DNA of 64,000 nucleotides from a virus: IMG/VR virus record IMGVR_UViG_3300027759_000050, positions 96,680 through 160,679 of that record; one strand, written 5' to 3'. Every line of letters begins with the position of its first letter. The stretch's first letter is position 1. Position numbers and translations under genes: made by a program. Under the pieces are notes generated by a model that was not told the DNA's origin, did not search any database, and worked only from the letters and a program-made list of their open reading frames with translations. Shown here one piece after another: positions 15,862 to 24,758 of this stretch.

Positions 15862-17624
15862 TATTTTGCTCCTGATTTTTTGTTTTGTATTTTAGGTGTA
15901 ATACCTGATTTTATGTATTTATCTGTAGGCTTAACTAGAGGTTCTTTGTTCATTGCACCACCCATAACACCTGCAACTCCCATTTCATTGCCTGTTTCAC
16001 CGGAGTATACGGATTCTTTGAAACCTTTGAGTTTTTTCTTTTCACCTAGTGGATTTGGATTGACATTTTTAGGTCTAGAATCTAAACCAGCACCGGCAAC
16101 ATTTATGTTATCGAATTCTTCCGCTTCACTGTAGGTCTGATTACCCAATCCTGCACCACCAATGCTTGCTGCATCACCGCCGCCGCCACTTCTTGCATTC
16201 GTTGTTTGGCCAATACCAGTTCCGTCAGAAACTCTATTATTTGTTAATGCAGTCTTTTTCTTGCCAGTTTCTTTGTCTTTATTGAAATTGGCTTCCGCAT
16301 AGGTTCTAAATGCGTATGTACTATTTGATTTTACATCACCGTCCCGAACATCATCTTGTTTACCCATCTTATATTGAGCTTGCATAAAAGGACTGTTATT
16401 ATCTTTTAGAATTTTAACTTTTTTAATCTTAGAACTTTCATACAAACCCCTGAAACGATTTCCATTCTGTAGAGATTCGATGATGGAACTAGATGACAGG
16501 AACTCTTTTGTTAGTTTGTAAGTTTCTGTAATATCTTCTTCTTTAGATTCTAAGTCACCGGAATTGTCAAATCTTACAAAATCAGTAAACATTTCTGAAA
16601 GTTGTTCAGCATTATTTTGTGCTTTTTCCCACTTTTGTTGGCGAATAGATTCCATCATCATCTTGGACAACAATGTGTTTCTTTCTTGACTGACTGAATT
16701 GGTTGTATCTACAAAGACCATCATTGTCTTGTAACCCAAATCTTCCAATTCTTCCTTGATTTGACCAATCTTCTCCAAATCATCTGCCGGTCCATTGATA
16801 ATCAATGGTGCGCGGGTGCGTATGGATTCGAATTTTGGACTCATGGATCTCATTGCAAGTTTGTGTTTATCGTTTAGAATATCAACAACTTGTTGGAAAT
16901 TATGTTCAACAATTTTTTGTGAAGCAATACATTCACGAACGATAATGTCTTTACCAGAACCAGGGCCACCAGTTACAAAGATTGCTTTGTGGCGGCCATA
17001 ACTGTAATCTTCATGTAATCCCATTCCTTTGCGGACATCATGCATCAATTCTTTTGCATGGTGTTCAGGTACATGAGAGGGAACACCTTTACGGAATTCT
17101 CCGAAGTTACTATTCTTGGCATGTTCACGCATCTTGGTGCCAGACATTCCTTCTGTACCCTCTGCGTCAGGATCTCTTTGTCCCGCAGAATGAACAGTTA
17201 TCTTCTTGAAATGATACAGAGCTCCAGGATGATTTCCATTGTATTGGTGTAACTTGTCGTGCATTTCTTTCACGCGGTCAGAACCAACAACCATGTGCAA
17301 GTGTGTCACACCTTTTTTATTTAATTCAGCTGCGTGTTGTAGAAAAGTTGGTTTCTCTTTAGAAGAAGCTTCAAAATGTGTACCAGGCGAATATCTTTTC
17401 AGGTGTTTAATCTTCTGTTGAGAAGAAAGTGGGTTCTTTTTTGAATCCTGTGAATGTGAAACAACCACAGCGGAATGATCCGCATGTTGTTTTTTTGCAA
17501 CTTCTTTTACTTTGTCTATAAGCTTTAGATGACCAGTAGTCGGAGGATTCATCCGACCAAAGGACATTACATGGTGAACATCACCAGATGCTTTTTCTTG
17601 TATAACTTCTAAAAAGGATTTCAT
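15861..17624 (-). CDS. NadR-like nucleotidyltransferase and P-loop kinase fusion, capsid-targeting-like leader
   Basis: 587 residues. The protein starts MKSFLEVIQE, with I-Q-E at 8-10. A nucleotidyltransferase domain follows, with the T/HxGH-type motif in FGRMNPPTTGH (22-32), GSDRVKE and SAGQRDPDAEGTEGMSGTK (about 146-164), as in NMN adenylyltransferases. A second domain has a Walker A box GGPGSGKD at 219-226, like the ribosylnicotinamide kinase half of NadR. The last 200 residues are low-complexity, rich in G, N and K. Known family activities would be nucleotide adenylylation and nucleoside phosphorylation; substrate is inferred. The leader suggests packaging in the head and delivery with the DNA. 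Confidence 0.72.
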   Translation of the reverse strand: MKSFLEVIQEKASGDVHHVMSFGRMNPPTTGHLKLIDKVKEVAKKQHADHSAVVVSHSQDSKKNPLSSQQKIKHLKRYSPGTHFEASSKEKPTFLQHAAELNKKGVTHLHMVVGSDRVKEMHDKLHQYNGNHPGALYHFKKITVHSAGQRDPDAEGTEGMSGTKMREHAKNSNFGEFRKGVPSHVPEHHAKELMHDVRKGMGLHEDYSYGRHKAIFVTGGPGSGKDIIVRECIASQKIVEHNFQQVVDILNDKHKLAMRSMSPKFESIRTRAPLIINGPADDLEKIGQIKEELEDLGYKTMMVFVDTTNSVSQERNTLLSKMMMESIRQQKWEKAQNNAEQLSEMFTDFVRFDNSGDLESKEEDITETYKLTKEFLSSSSIIESLQNGNRFRGLYESSKIKKVKILKDNNSPFMQAQYKMGKQDDVRDGDVKSNSTYAFRTYAEANFNKDKETGKKKTALTNNRVSDGTGIGQTTNARSGGGGDAASIGGAGLGNQTYSEAEEFDNINVAGAGLDSRPKNVNPNPLGEKKKLKGFKESVYSGETGNEMGVAGVMGGAMNKEPLVKPTDKYIKSGITPKIQNKKSGAK

Positions 17625-18662
17625 TTAGTTTGTGTGGCCCAAAGTTTTTTTGAATTTTTCCATATGTTCATCGTGGTCTAAATTAACGTGACTGTGATTT
17701 AGACCTTTTTTACCATCTGGATGGAAAGCTACTGTACGAGCTGATTTATTACCTTTTTGTTTTTCTCTAATTCTCCAGACACCTTTGCCTGAAATTTTAG
17801 GCAGGCCATGACCTGTTTCATCATGTTCACCAACTCTATAAGTACCGTGGCCACCAACTTGCAATACGTGTACATGATGGTCTTTTAGATAACCTTCTGC
17901 TGGATGTAGATTTGGATGTTTAATTTCAATAGTTTTAGCACGACCAGATTCTGTTGAAACTGCCTTATCAGGATGTGGTTCATGTTTGTTCATGTGGTCA
18001 AGAATACCTGATTTTTCAATATGTTTTGCATATTCAGGTCTTTTCTTTTTGGCTGCATCACCAACATGCCAACCTTTTTCTTTTGTATGGTGAATTGTCA
18101 ATTGACCCATTGCAGCGGTAACACCGTTCTTTGTTTCACCGTTAAGTAATCCGCCTGTAACTGAACCTGCGTGGAATTTACCTTTTTTCTTATTTTCGAC
18201 AGCAAAATCTGTACCGCCAGTAGAACCTGCACCGGACATATGATGTGGCATAACTCCATGATGTTTTAATCTTGCAACAAATTTATTCTCATAGTCATGC
18301 CCTTTGTTTTCTGGAGCTTCACCTGGCTTATGCAACTTTGAAGCAAGCATTGTGTGGTGATTACCAACTTCATCTTCAACATGAACATGAGTTTGATGTT
18401 TACCCGTAACAAGATTATAATGTTTTTCAACACCATGAATTTTTACCGAAGAACCTTTAGGTAAATCATCATGTTCAGAAGCTAATGTGTGAGTAGGAGT
18501 TTTTGAACCAACATGTGGTAGTATGTACTTTTTTACATGAGCTTCAGCATCTGCACCTGACGCAGAAATTTTACCTCGACCCTCAGAAAGGATTGGTATA
18601 CCATCTTCATCGACTTCTATGCCAGCTCTTTCCCAATAAATTTGTTTTTGTCTATCTATCAT
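17625..18662 (-). CDS. histidine-rich head-region protein
   Basis: 345 residues with very high histidine, glycine and lysine content and no membrane segment. The N-terminus MIDRQKQIYWERAG resembles that of the next gene (MISLQRKIWLDRAG), which points to a shared targeting or assembly signal. A central part (GAGSTGGTDFAVENKKKGKFHAG) has a nuclease-like look, but no full motif can be confirmed. It abuts the NadR-like gene. Function unknown. Confidence 0.55.
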   Translation of the reverse strand: MIDRQKQIYWERAGIEVDEDGIPILSEGRGKISASGADAEAHVKKYILPHVGSKTPTHTLASEHDDLPKGSSVKIHGVEKHYNLVTGKHQTHVHVEDEVGNHHTMLASKLHKPGEAPENKGHDYENKFVARLKHHGVMPHHMSGAGSTGGTDFAVENKKKGKFHAGSVTGGLLNGETKNGVTAAMGQLTIHHTKEKGWHVGDAAKKKRPEYAKHIEKSGILDHMNKHEPHPDKAVSTESGRAKTIEIKHPNLHPAEGYLKDHHVHVLQVGGHGTYRVGEHDETGHGLPKISGKGVWRIREKQKGNKSARTVAFHPDGKKGLNHSHVNLDHDEHMEKFKKTLGHTN

Positions 18663-18664
18663 TT

Positions 18665-19666
18665 TTATGCCCTTTCGTCCGATTTTACATTTCCGGATCT
18701 TCCTTCACCCTTAGGTAGTGCAATTCTAGGACGAGGTCCTTCATAGTTTTGTTGATCCACATGTGAAACTTTTGCTTCTTTACCCGCAGTTGATGATTTT
18801 ACTAAATGAGAAGCTGCTTGAGCTGAACCTTTTCCAAATTTACCTTCACCTGTAGTAGCTTCTTTTCTAACAAAATGGTTCAATTCAGGATGTCTATCGT
18901 GAGCTGAATTCATAGCTTTTTGAGCTTCATCACGATGATGTTCCATTTCTGACCTAGAAGAAGTTTTCATAGAATTTAAATGTTTAGCCACCGAACCCAT
19001 ATCTTTCATAATACCGGAATGGATTTCATCTTTCTTTTTTTGCGGTAAATTTTTATATTTTGGATGGTTGTTTAACATTTCTCTCGCAGCATGGTCATGT
19101 ACTGCATTATTTTCTTCTGGTCCACCTGACATTAATTGTGAACCGCCGCCCTTTTTCATTGAAAGTCTAATTCCTGAATGATTATTATCATTAGGATTAT
19201 GGATTGAAACATCAGCTTTAGATGTTGCACCTTTAGTCGCTCCATGCTTTTTCCATGTATCCGTAACAGTTCCTCTATCACCACCCATAACTTTTGCTTT
19301 ATGTTTTTCTTTTATTGCTTTTTTGAAATCTGGATGATTGGCTAGTGCATGAATTGTATGTACTGCTGTTTCATGTTCTGAATGATAACTATGTTCTGCT
19401 TCTTTTGTTTTTTTGCCGCCGGTGAAACCTTTATCCTCAGCATTGTTGAAATGTAAAGGATGAGTTTTATCGTTTTTTGATTTTTCTAATTCTTTCATCA
19501 TAGAAGGCTTATCATGAGCAATTCCTTTGCCAACCATGTGATTCCATATATTGGCATGAGCGTGTTCATCATTATAACTCACACCACTTTGTGCTTCATC
19601 TAATGGACCAATTTGTTCCATTAGACCAGCTCTATCCAACCAAATTTTTCTCTGTAGAGAAATCAT
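18665..19666 (-). CDS. histidine-rich head-region protein, N-terminus similar to neighbour
   Basis: 333 residues, histidine-, lysine- and serine-rich. Starts MISLQRKIWLDRAG, paralogous at the N-terminus with the gene at 17625..18662. A region around KADVSIHNPNDNNHSG with IRLSMKKGGGSQL could be the core of a nuclease or ligand domain (D...SxKxG pattern), but this is not firm. It overlaps the upstream gene by 4 bases. Probably co-expressed with the other late head proteins. Confidence 0.55.
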   Translation of the reverse strand: MISLQRKIWLDRAGLMEQIGPLDEAQSGVSYNDEHAHANIWNHMVGKGIAHDKPSMMKELEKSKNDKTHPLHFNNAEDKGFTGGKKTKEAEHSYHSEHETAVHTIHALANHPDFKKAIKEKHKAKVMGGDRGTVTDTWKKHGATKGATSKADVSIHNPNDNNHSGIRLSMKKGGGSQLMSGGPEENNAVHDHAAREMLNNHPKYKNLPQKKKDEIHSGIMKDMGSVAKHLNSMKTSSRSEMEHHRDEAQKAMNSAHDRHPELNHFVRKEATTGEGKFGKGSAQAASHLVKSSTAGKEAKVSHVDQQNYEGPRPRIALPKGEGRSGNVKSDERA

Positions 19667-20418
19667 TTTCTCACCTTTAGTCTGTTTTGTTTTGCGAACT
19701 CTGCTCTATTTACTAGCTTTGTTGGTTCAGATTTTCCAGATTCTGGAGTATGATGAACCACAAATCCTTCGGGTTTAGATTTAACACCGCTGATGTGGTG
19801 TTCATAATGGCCTTCGTGGCCCTCTAGATGTTTAACTAGAGTATTCTTAGCTTGTGCTAAATGGTGGTGCATCGTCAAAAGATTCTGATAATGCTCTTTA
19901 TTTTTCTCAATATGGTCGATATGTTCTTGTCCTGCAGCAGTTTTTGCATTCTTTGACGCATCTGTTTTGACTTTATCTGCCATCTTGGCGTGTTGAGACT
20001 TGATGTGATTCTTCAATCCTGTGACATTTGGAACTTCGCCTGTGTCAACGGTTTTGTTGATATAGGTCGTTAAATGAGTATTTTCACCTCTGTGCTTGGA
20101 GGTTGCAGGATACATTTTTGCACCATGTGTGTCATGGATTTCTTTTGCCGCAGCCATGTGCTTGTGAAATTCATCCTGAGCGTGTACTGGGTAATCAACT
20201 TTTGCTGTGTCATGTCCTGCGCCGTGGTGGTGAACATCTTTGTGCTGTTTAAAGTTGTGTAGGTCAACATCATGGTGTGCGGACATATTACTAATGTCGG
20301 AACCATGATATTTTGTGTGGACTACTACGCCGACTTTAGATGCACCAATCTTTTTAGCCTCATCACCGTGTGCGGTGTATGTGATTGTATTTGGAGTAAA
20401 TGATACTTTTTTAGTCAT
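19663..20418 (-). CDS. C-terminal half of split DUF6267-like / ligase-like protein
   Basis: 251 residues. The start SFTPNTITYTA and the later KVGVVVHTKYHG correspond to the second half of a single protein known from cyanophages, whose first half is encoded by 20411..20857. PEGFVVHH (216-223) resembles motif IV of covalent nucleotidyltransferases (EGxV). It has its own start codon ATG 20418 and a plausible Shine-Dalgarno (AGAGG) 11 bases upstream inside the first gene, so it is probably translated as a separate chain. The two frames differ by +1. Confidence 0.65.
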   Translation of the reverse strand: MTKKVSFTPNTITYTAHGDEAKKIGASKVGVVVHTKYHGSDISNMSAHHDVDLHNFKQHKDVHHHGAGHDTAKVDYPVHAQDEFHKHMAAAKEIHDTHGAKMYPATSKHRGENTHLTTYINKTVDTGEVPNVTGLKNHIKSQHAKMADKVKTDASKNAKTAAGQEHIDHIEKNKEHYQNLLTMHHHLAQAKNTLVKHLEGHEGHYEHHISGVKSKPEGFVVHHTPESGKSEPTKLVNRAEFAKQNRLKVRK

Positions 20419-20857
20419 GGTGGTGTAAATCCTCTGAGGAATGCATCATATCGCCTTGGTAAACACCATGTTTTGGTGTGACTTTTGGCAAATGTTTCAA
20501 AGCAGCTTTAAGTTTTGATGCAAGTCCTGGTGCGTGGCCATGGTTCTTGTCAACATCAGCTTCTGTGTGATTGATTTTTGGTGTCTTATTGAACGCGGAT
20601 TTACTTGCGACAAAGAATTTACCTGTTTTTGGGTGGTGTCCAAAGATAATTGCAGGTGAACCATCGTATTTCATGGTCAAATTACTGCTGTTTGCTTTGG
20701 CTTTCATGTGTTCGTGAGCTTGCATCAAAGCACCATGTGCATGTTCAAAACCTTCGGCACCGTGCATTAATGGACGGTCTTCCGCGTGATGAATATGTTT
20801 TAAAGCCGAACCTTCTGGTTCTGCCTCTTCTTTTAAGAAGGAAATAAAAGTTTTCAT
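20411..20857 (-). CDS. N-terminal half of split DUF6267-like / ligase-like protein, capsid-targeting-like leader
   Basis: 148 residues starting MKTFISFLKE (L-K-E at 8-10). Motif MKYDGSPA at 62-69 matches the lysine-x-D-G motif I of ATP-dependent ligases and capping enzymes, where the lysine takes up AMP; GKFFVASKSAFNK and GVYQGDMM follow as in the unsplit cyanophage proteins. The frame stops at HHHD just where the C-terminal half begins. First gene after the late promoter at 20900. Confidence 0.65.
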   Translation of the reverse strand: MKTFISFLKEEAEPEGSALKHIHHAEDRPLMHGAEGFEHAHGALMQAHEHMKAKANSSNLTMKYDGSPAIIFGHHPKTGKFFVASKSAFNKTPKINHTEADVDKNHGHAPGLASKLKAALKHLPKVTPKHGVYQGDMMHSSEDLHHHD

Positions 20858-20899
20858 TGATTGCCCTTAGAATTGTAACACACTCTGGTTACCATCAGT

Positions 20900-20907
20900 T
20901 ATTTATA
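20900..20907 (-). promoter_or_regulatory. T4-type late promoter TATAAATA
   Basis: Exact match to the T4 late promoter on the minus strand, 43 bases upstream of the ATG at 20857 and in a non-coding gap (20858..20959). It would drive the head-protein block 20857 to about 11.9 kb, using the phage sigma gp55. Confidence 0.7.
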
Positions 20908-20959
20908 CAACTTTTTAATTCAAACTCCTAAATCCACAAAGATTGAGGAGAATACATAG

Positions 20960-21631
20960 TCAATCAAATTGAATATAACCGGTTGCCGAAATTTGACATT
21001 TAAACCCCATAACGTCCCATTCAACAAGTTTTTCTTTATCTACCAATTCTAAAATGCAATGTTCCAAGTCTCGGGTTGTGGATAAACAATGTTTTACCAA
21101 TTTACCCATCAATTCTTTTGCTTCTGGAGTAATACTGTGGCAGAATGAAAAAATTCTAGTGTCCAGTACCCGCAAATCATCGGATATCCAAGATGGACCT
21201 CGTTTTTTGAAAACATATTTACCAAATAAGTTTGGATCATCATAATTTTCGATGTGAAAATCATCCGTTAACTCACCCCTACCGGTTAGTTTAAAGATTC
21301 TCTGAATATTTGGTATATTCATTTTTTCAACAGCATCAATCGTCACAAATAAACTATATGCTTCAGCCGGACTCTTTAGGCCCATTTGGCCAAGTTTAGC
21401 CACATCAGGTATGTTTGAGTTGATTAACAAGTAATCGACTTTTTTTGATAAGTCATCCAACATGTATTGTGGAACAGGATTTGGAGAAGATTCAGCCAAT
21501 ACAATTATGGAATTTTTATCTTTTAATCTAATCGATTCCAAATCTTTTAGTGTTTGTTCATATCTGTTTTCTATTGATATAATGCTTGTAAAAGAGTTGA
21601 TTGCCGAAGTTAAAATAAATACATTACTCAT
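20960..21631 (-). CDS. hypothetical protein, possible glycosyltransferase-like
   Basis: The start is placed at ATG 21631 (TAATG junction with the methyltransferase gene). 223 residues. The N-terminus VFILTSAINSF and IIVLAESSPNP look like the first strands of a Rossmann-type GT fold; no DxD motif is certain. It heads the downstream end of a sugar/methyltransferase block, so a role in glycan making is plausible. Family not recognised. Confidence 0.5.
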   Translation of the reverse strand: MSNVFILTSAINSFTSIISIENRYEQTLKDLESIRLKDKNSIIVLAESSPNPVPQYMLDDLSKKVDYLLINSNIPDVAKLGQMGLKSPAEAYSLFVTIDAVEKMNIPNIQRIFKLTGRGELTDDFHIENYDDPNLFGKYVFKKRGPSWISDDLRVLDTRIFSFCHSITPEAKELMGKLVKHCLSTTRDLEHCILELVDKEKLVEWDVMGFKCQISATGYIQFD

Positions 21632-22191
21632 TATTTGTACCAATACCAAACATCACATTCAGTTTCCAAAATTTCTTTACCAACAAGAGCTGCAAATTCT
21701 AAAACGGCTTTGTTGACGCCTGGGATAACTCTAAAGTCGTGACCGGAGAATACACCACCAGGTTTAACTTTTGAATAATAGTTATGACAATCAATTAGTA
21801 CCTGTTCATAGGTGTGTAGACCATCGATGAAAAGTAAGTCTACAGAATTATCATCGAATCTATCAACAACATTGTCGGAATAGTCTCTAATCATTTCAAA
21901 TCGGTTACTATAACCAGAAAGACGATGCATTGTTTCTTCAAAAAATTCTTGGCGGTCGTTTAAAGAAACGCCATTCCAATCAACATAGTTAGCATATGGA
22001 TCAATAGAAACAATTTTCAATTCAGGGTTACATTGTAGTAACCATTCAGTTGTGTGTCCTTCAGAACAACCAATTTCAACAACAAAAGGGTTCTTCATAG
22101 GTTTAACTAACTCACCTAGCCCGTGGCCAGAACTTTTCCTAAAGTTGTAAACATTTTGTGTCATAGTGTTAAATGTGATTGTATCACTCAT
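21631..22191 (-). CDS. class I SAM-dependent methyltransferase
   Basis: 186 residues. Motif I VVEIGCSEGHTTEW (about 37-50), an acidic strand end IVSIDPYA, and LLFIDGLHTYEQV, typical of the Methyltransf_24 group used on sugars and other small molecules. The neighbours are glycosyltransferases and a sugar dehydratase, so it may methylate a sugar. Cytoplasmic. Confidence 0.82.
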   Translation of the reverse strand: MSDTITFNTMTQNVYNFRKSSGHGLGELVKPMKNPFVVEIGCSEGHTTEWLLQCNPELKIVSIDPYANYVDWNGVSLNDRQEFFEETMHRLSGYSNRFEMIRDYSDNVVDRFDDNSVDLLFIDGLHTYEQVLIDCHNYYSKVKPGGVFSGHDFRVIPGVNKAVLEFAALVGKEILETECDVWYWYK

Positions 22192-22221
22192 AGTATTTCT
22201 CCGTTGTATTAATTTAATAGA

Positions 22222-22902
22222 TTATTTCACACCATTTATATGTATCTGTGAAGGATAAACAAATTCCTTATCTGATGTTTTTTGTAGAATACAATGTACA
22301 TAACAAGGCCTCAAAGACATACTATTCATTTCAAAATAATTTTGGAGTGGTGCTTCTTCAAAACTTTCTTTTATATACAATCCTATTATGTTATACTCGT
22401 TATATTTGGCCAAACTTTCAAAGAAAACAGGATTATAACAAAAGAATCCGTGATTGTAATCTATACACGGCAAAACATTTAACAAAGCTCCACCTGGTTT
22501 CGTTAAATCATGCATCAGTTTAAAAGACGTTGCTTGGCCTATCAAGTGTTCAGTTGTTCCATGGTTTGTACATAGGTCATATTTATTTTTATGTTCTTCT
22601 GGGCAACTCTGAACATTTAAGTCCCAGAAGTATGATTTTGGATCTAATGGATCCAAATCTATACAATCATATGTGTGACCCATCATTTCGTGAGCTGAAC
22701 GATTGCTTATGTGATAATAAAATCCATCAGAAAGATTTTCATCCAAATCTAGATGTTTTAAATATTCTTTAACATAACCTTTATCGTCGAAATGGATTGT
22801 TTGAGCTCCCAATTCCATCACTTTAATGTTTTTTCTGAAATCAATAACACCTTCATCTTTTAATTTTTTATAGTGTTTAAATGTTTCTCTAGTTGCACCC
22901 AT
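22222..22902 (-). CDS. putative methyltransferase-fold protein
   Basis: 226 residues. KVMELGAQTIHF resembles motif I of a SAM methyltransferase and CIDLDPLDPKSY a nucleotide-binding strand; TNHGTTEHLIGQ and KPGGALLNVLPC fit the later strands. Motifs are less canonical than in the neighbouring methyltransferase, so the call is tentative. It sits in the sugar block with 1 base spacing to the next gene. Confidence 0.6.
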   Translation of the reverse strand: MGATRETFKHYKKLKDEGVIDFRKNIKVMELGAQTIHFDDKGYVKEYLKHLDLDENLSDGFYYHISNRSAHEMMGHTYDCIDLDPLDPKSYFWDLNVQSCPEEHKNKYDLCTNHGTTEHLIGQATSFKLMHDLTKPGGALLNVLPCIDYNHGFFCYNPVFFESLAKYNEYNIIGLYIKESFEEAPLQNYFEMNSMSLRPCYVHCILQKTSDKEFVYPSQIHINGVK

Positions 22903-22903
22903 A

Positions 22904-23713
22904 TCATTTCTCCAATGTGTTAAAGTTTTTAAAAATTACAAAAGCATCAAGACCAAATTGATGGTCTGGAATTCTATGTTGTTGGAATAAATTAGGATAT
23001 TGAGTTGCACACATCAACATCATTGATTGGTCATCATCTGTCAATCCTTCACTATACAGTTGTTCAAAAGCTTCAAACATTTTAGTTCTCATAAATGGCC
23101 AAAGTTTTTTATCTGCCACCATTTTTGCACCTAAGATATGCACATCATTGGTTACTACAACTTGTTTAAAGGATACATTAGGTTTCAAATCTTTATAAGA
23201 AAACAAATGAATCTTTTCTGGATCGAAATCATAACACCACTCAAGACTTTTTGGTAGTGTTTGTTCACTCCTACAATAACCAAAGTCTAACCAAGCAACA
23301 GTATCATTTGTTACCAAACCTTTATCTATTGCCAGATTTACAAAAGTGGATTTCAACAAATTAACCAAAACATATTTCTCACTCCAATATTCTGGATTTT
23401 TAATTTGACTTGGTTCAATCATCCGTTTATAAGCTTCATTATTATGGATAGAAACTATCTTTTTTGAAACATCTGAAAATTCAGTAAATGGATCGTATTC
23501 AATAACTTTAATCCTGTCACTTACTTTTTTAAGTTTTTCAGCAATGTCAGGTGAAGTTATTACAATGATTTCATTCTTTAACTTAGTTAGATGTGTGAAT
23601 CTTTCAATATATGTGTCTGTTGTTCTATGTAAATAGTGTGGATGACCTTTATCCATAGACCAATCACCACGACCAATATCAAAGAATGCTGTTACAATAC
23701 TAATGTTTTTCAT
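22904..23713 (-). CDS. HtrL/YibB-family protein, putative glycosyltransferase
   Basis: Start ATG 23713 (MKNISIVTAFF), 269 residues; a longer frame upstream begins with TTG and lacks support. ISIVTAFFDIGRGDW and the motif VAWLDFGYCR are characteristic of the HtrL/YibB family, found in surface-polysaccharide loci. Enzymatic role in sugar transfer is generally assumed for the family. Follows the RmlB-like gene directly. Confidence 0.75.
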   Translation of the reverse strand: MKNISIVTAFFDIGRGDWSMDKGHPHYLHRTTDTYIERFTHLTKLKNEIIVITSPDIAEKLKKVSDRIKVIEYDPFTEFSDVSKKIVSIHNNEAYKRMIEPSQIKNPEYWSEKYVLVNLLKSTFVNLAIDKGLVTNDTVAWLDFGYCRSEQTLPKSLEWCYDFDPEKIHLFSYKDLKPNVSFKQVVVTNDVHILGAKMVADKKLWPFMRTKMFEAFEQLYSEGLTDDDQSMMLMCATQYPNLFQQHRIPDHQFGLDAFVIFKNFNTLEK

Positions 23714-23736
23714 TTTATTCCATTTCAAATAATCTA

Positions 23737-24750
23737 TCAATAAGAATTGATTGTATGTGTTATTACTTTTTTCAGGCCTTCTGTGAAATCAATTTTTTTG
23801 GTCCAACCTAAAGATTTCAAATAATCACCGGAAATCAAATACTTAAAATCGTGTCCTGGTCTATCAATGCTAGGGTCAACCATTTCATATGAAGTATCTT
23901 TACCCATGAATGCGGATACTAGTTTAACAATCTCCAAATTATCGTATTCATCATCACTTGAGATGTTGAATTTGAAACAATTTCCACCCCTATGATTCTC
24001 TGGTTGTTTTGGATTTTTCAAGTTAATCAAAAATAACAAAGCATCCGCAACATCAACTGCATGTAAATAACATCTGCTTCCAATTAGACCTGTTTTACTA
24101 TCAAAGTGAACAATAACTTTTTCATTCTTATAAATTTTCTTTATAATCATTGGAATGTATTTTTCATCACTTTGTCTTTCTCCATAAACATTCATTGTGT
24201 GTGTTATGTAAATTGGAAGTTTATAAGTATTTTCATAGGCTACACACAATTCTTCTCCTGCTGCTTTTGAAGCTGAATATGGATTGCAAGCATTGAATCT
24301 ATCCCATTCAGAAAACTTAACATTATCAATTGCTGGACCAAAAACTTCATCTGTGGAAAAATAAATCATTCTTTCTAAGTTTTTTAGTTTTCTAGCATAC
24401 TCAAGTACATTAGCAGTACCAATAATGTTATCATTGATAAATTCCATTGGGTACTTAATAGAACGAGTAACGTGAGATGCGGCCGCCATATGCAAAATGA
24501 TGTTAACATCACCTAGCTTATTGATTATGTAATCATTGAATTCAGCTTTCAAATCATGGTGTACAATACTGACTCTTTTCTTAGTTGCAGTATCAACATC
24601 TTTGAGTATTGAACTCAATCTGTTTAAATCACCAGAAAAATCCAATCTGTCTAAACAGACAATATCATAATCTGTATTTTGTAAAAAATAATAGACTACA
24701 TGATGAGCAATAAAACCGGCAGAACCAGTTATCATAATTTTTTTAGCCAT
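23737..24750 (-). CDS. NAD-dependent sugar epimerase/dehydratase (RmlB-like)
   Basis: 337 residues, extended short-chain dehydrogenase fold. NAD-binding TGSAGFIAHH at residues 8-17, the STDEVFG segment with the T-D-E triad typical of dTDP-glucose 4,6-dehydratases, and the catalytic YSASK. It probably makes a 4-keto-6-deoxy or epimerised nucleotide sugar for the transferases next to it. Closest known activity is that of RmlB; epimerase activity is possible. Confidence 0.87.
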   Translation of the reverse strand: MAKKIMITGSAGFIAHHVVYYFLQNTDYDIVCLDRLDFSGDLNRLSSILKDVDTATKKRVSIVHHDLKAEFNDYIINKLGDVNIILHMAAASHVTRSIKYPMEFINDNIIGTANVLEYARKLKNLERMIYFSTDEVFGPAIDNVKFSEWDRFNACNPYSASKAAGEELCVAYENTYKLPIYITHTMNVYGERQSDEKYIPMIIKKIYKNEKVIVHFDSKTGLIGSRCYLHAVDVADALLFLINLKNPKQPENHRGGNCFKFNISSDDEYDNLEIVKLVSAFMGKDTSYEMVDPSIDRPGHDFKYLISGDYLKSLGWTKKIDFTEGLKKVITHTINSY

Positions 24751-24758
24751 TAATCACC

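Noticed and set aside
15392-15895. 167-codon plus-strand frame opposite the EF-hand-like gene
   Set aside because: Serine- and leucine-rich shadow of a lysine/glutamate-rich gene on the other strand.
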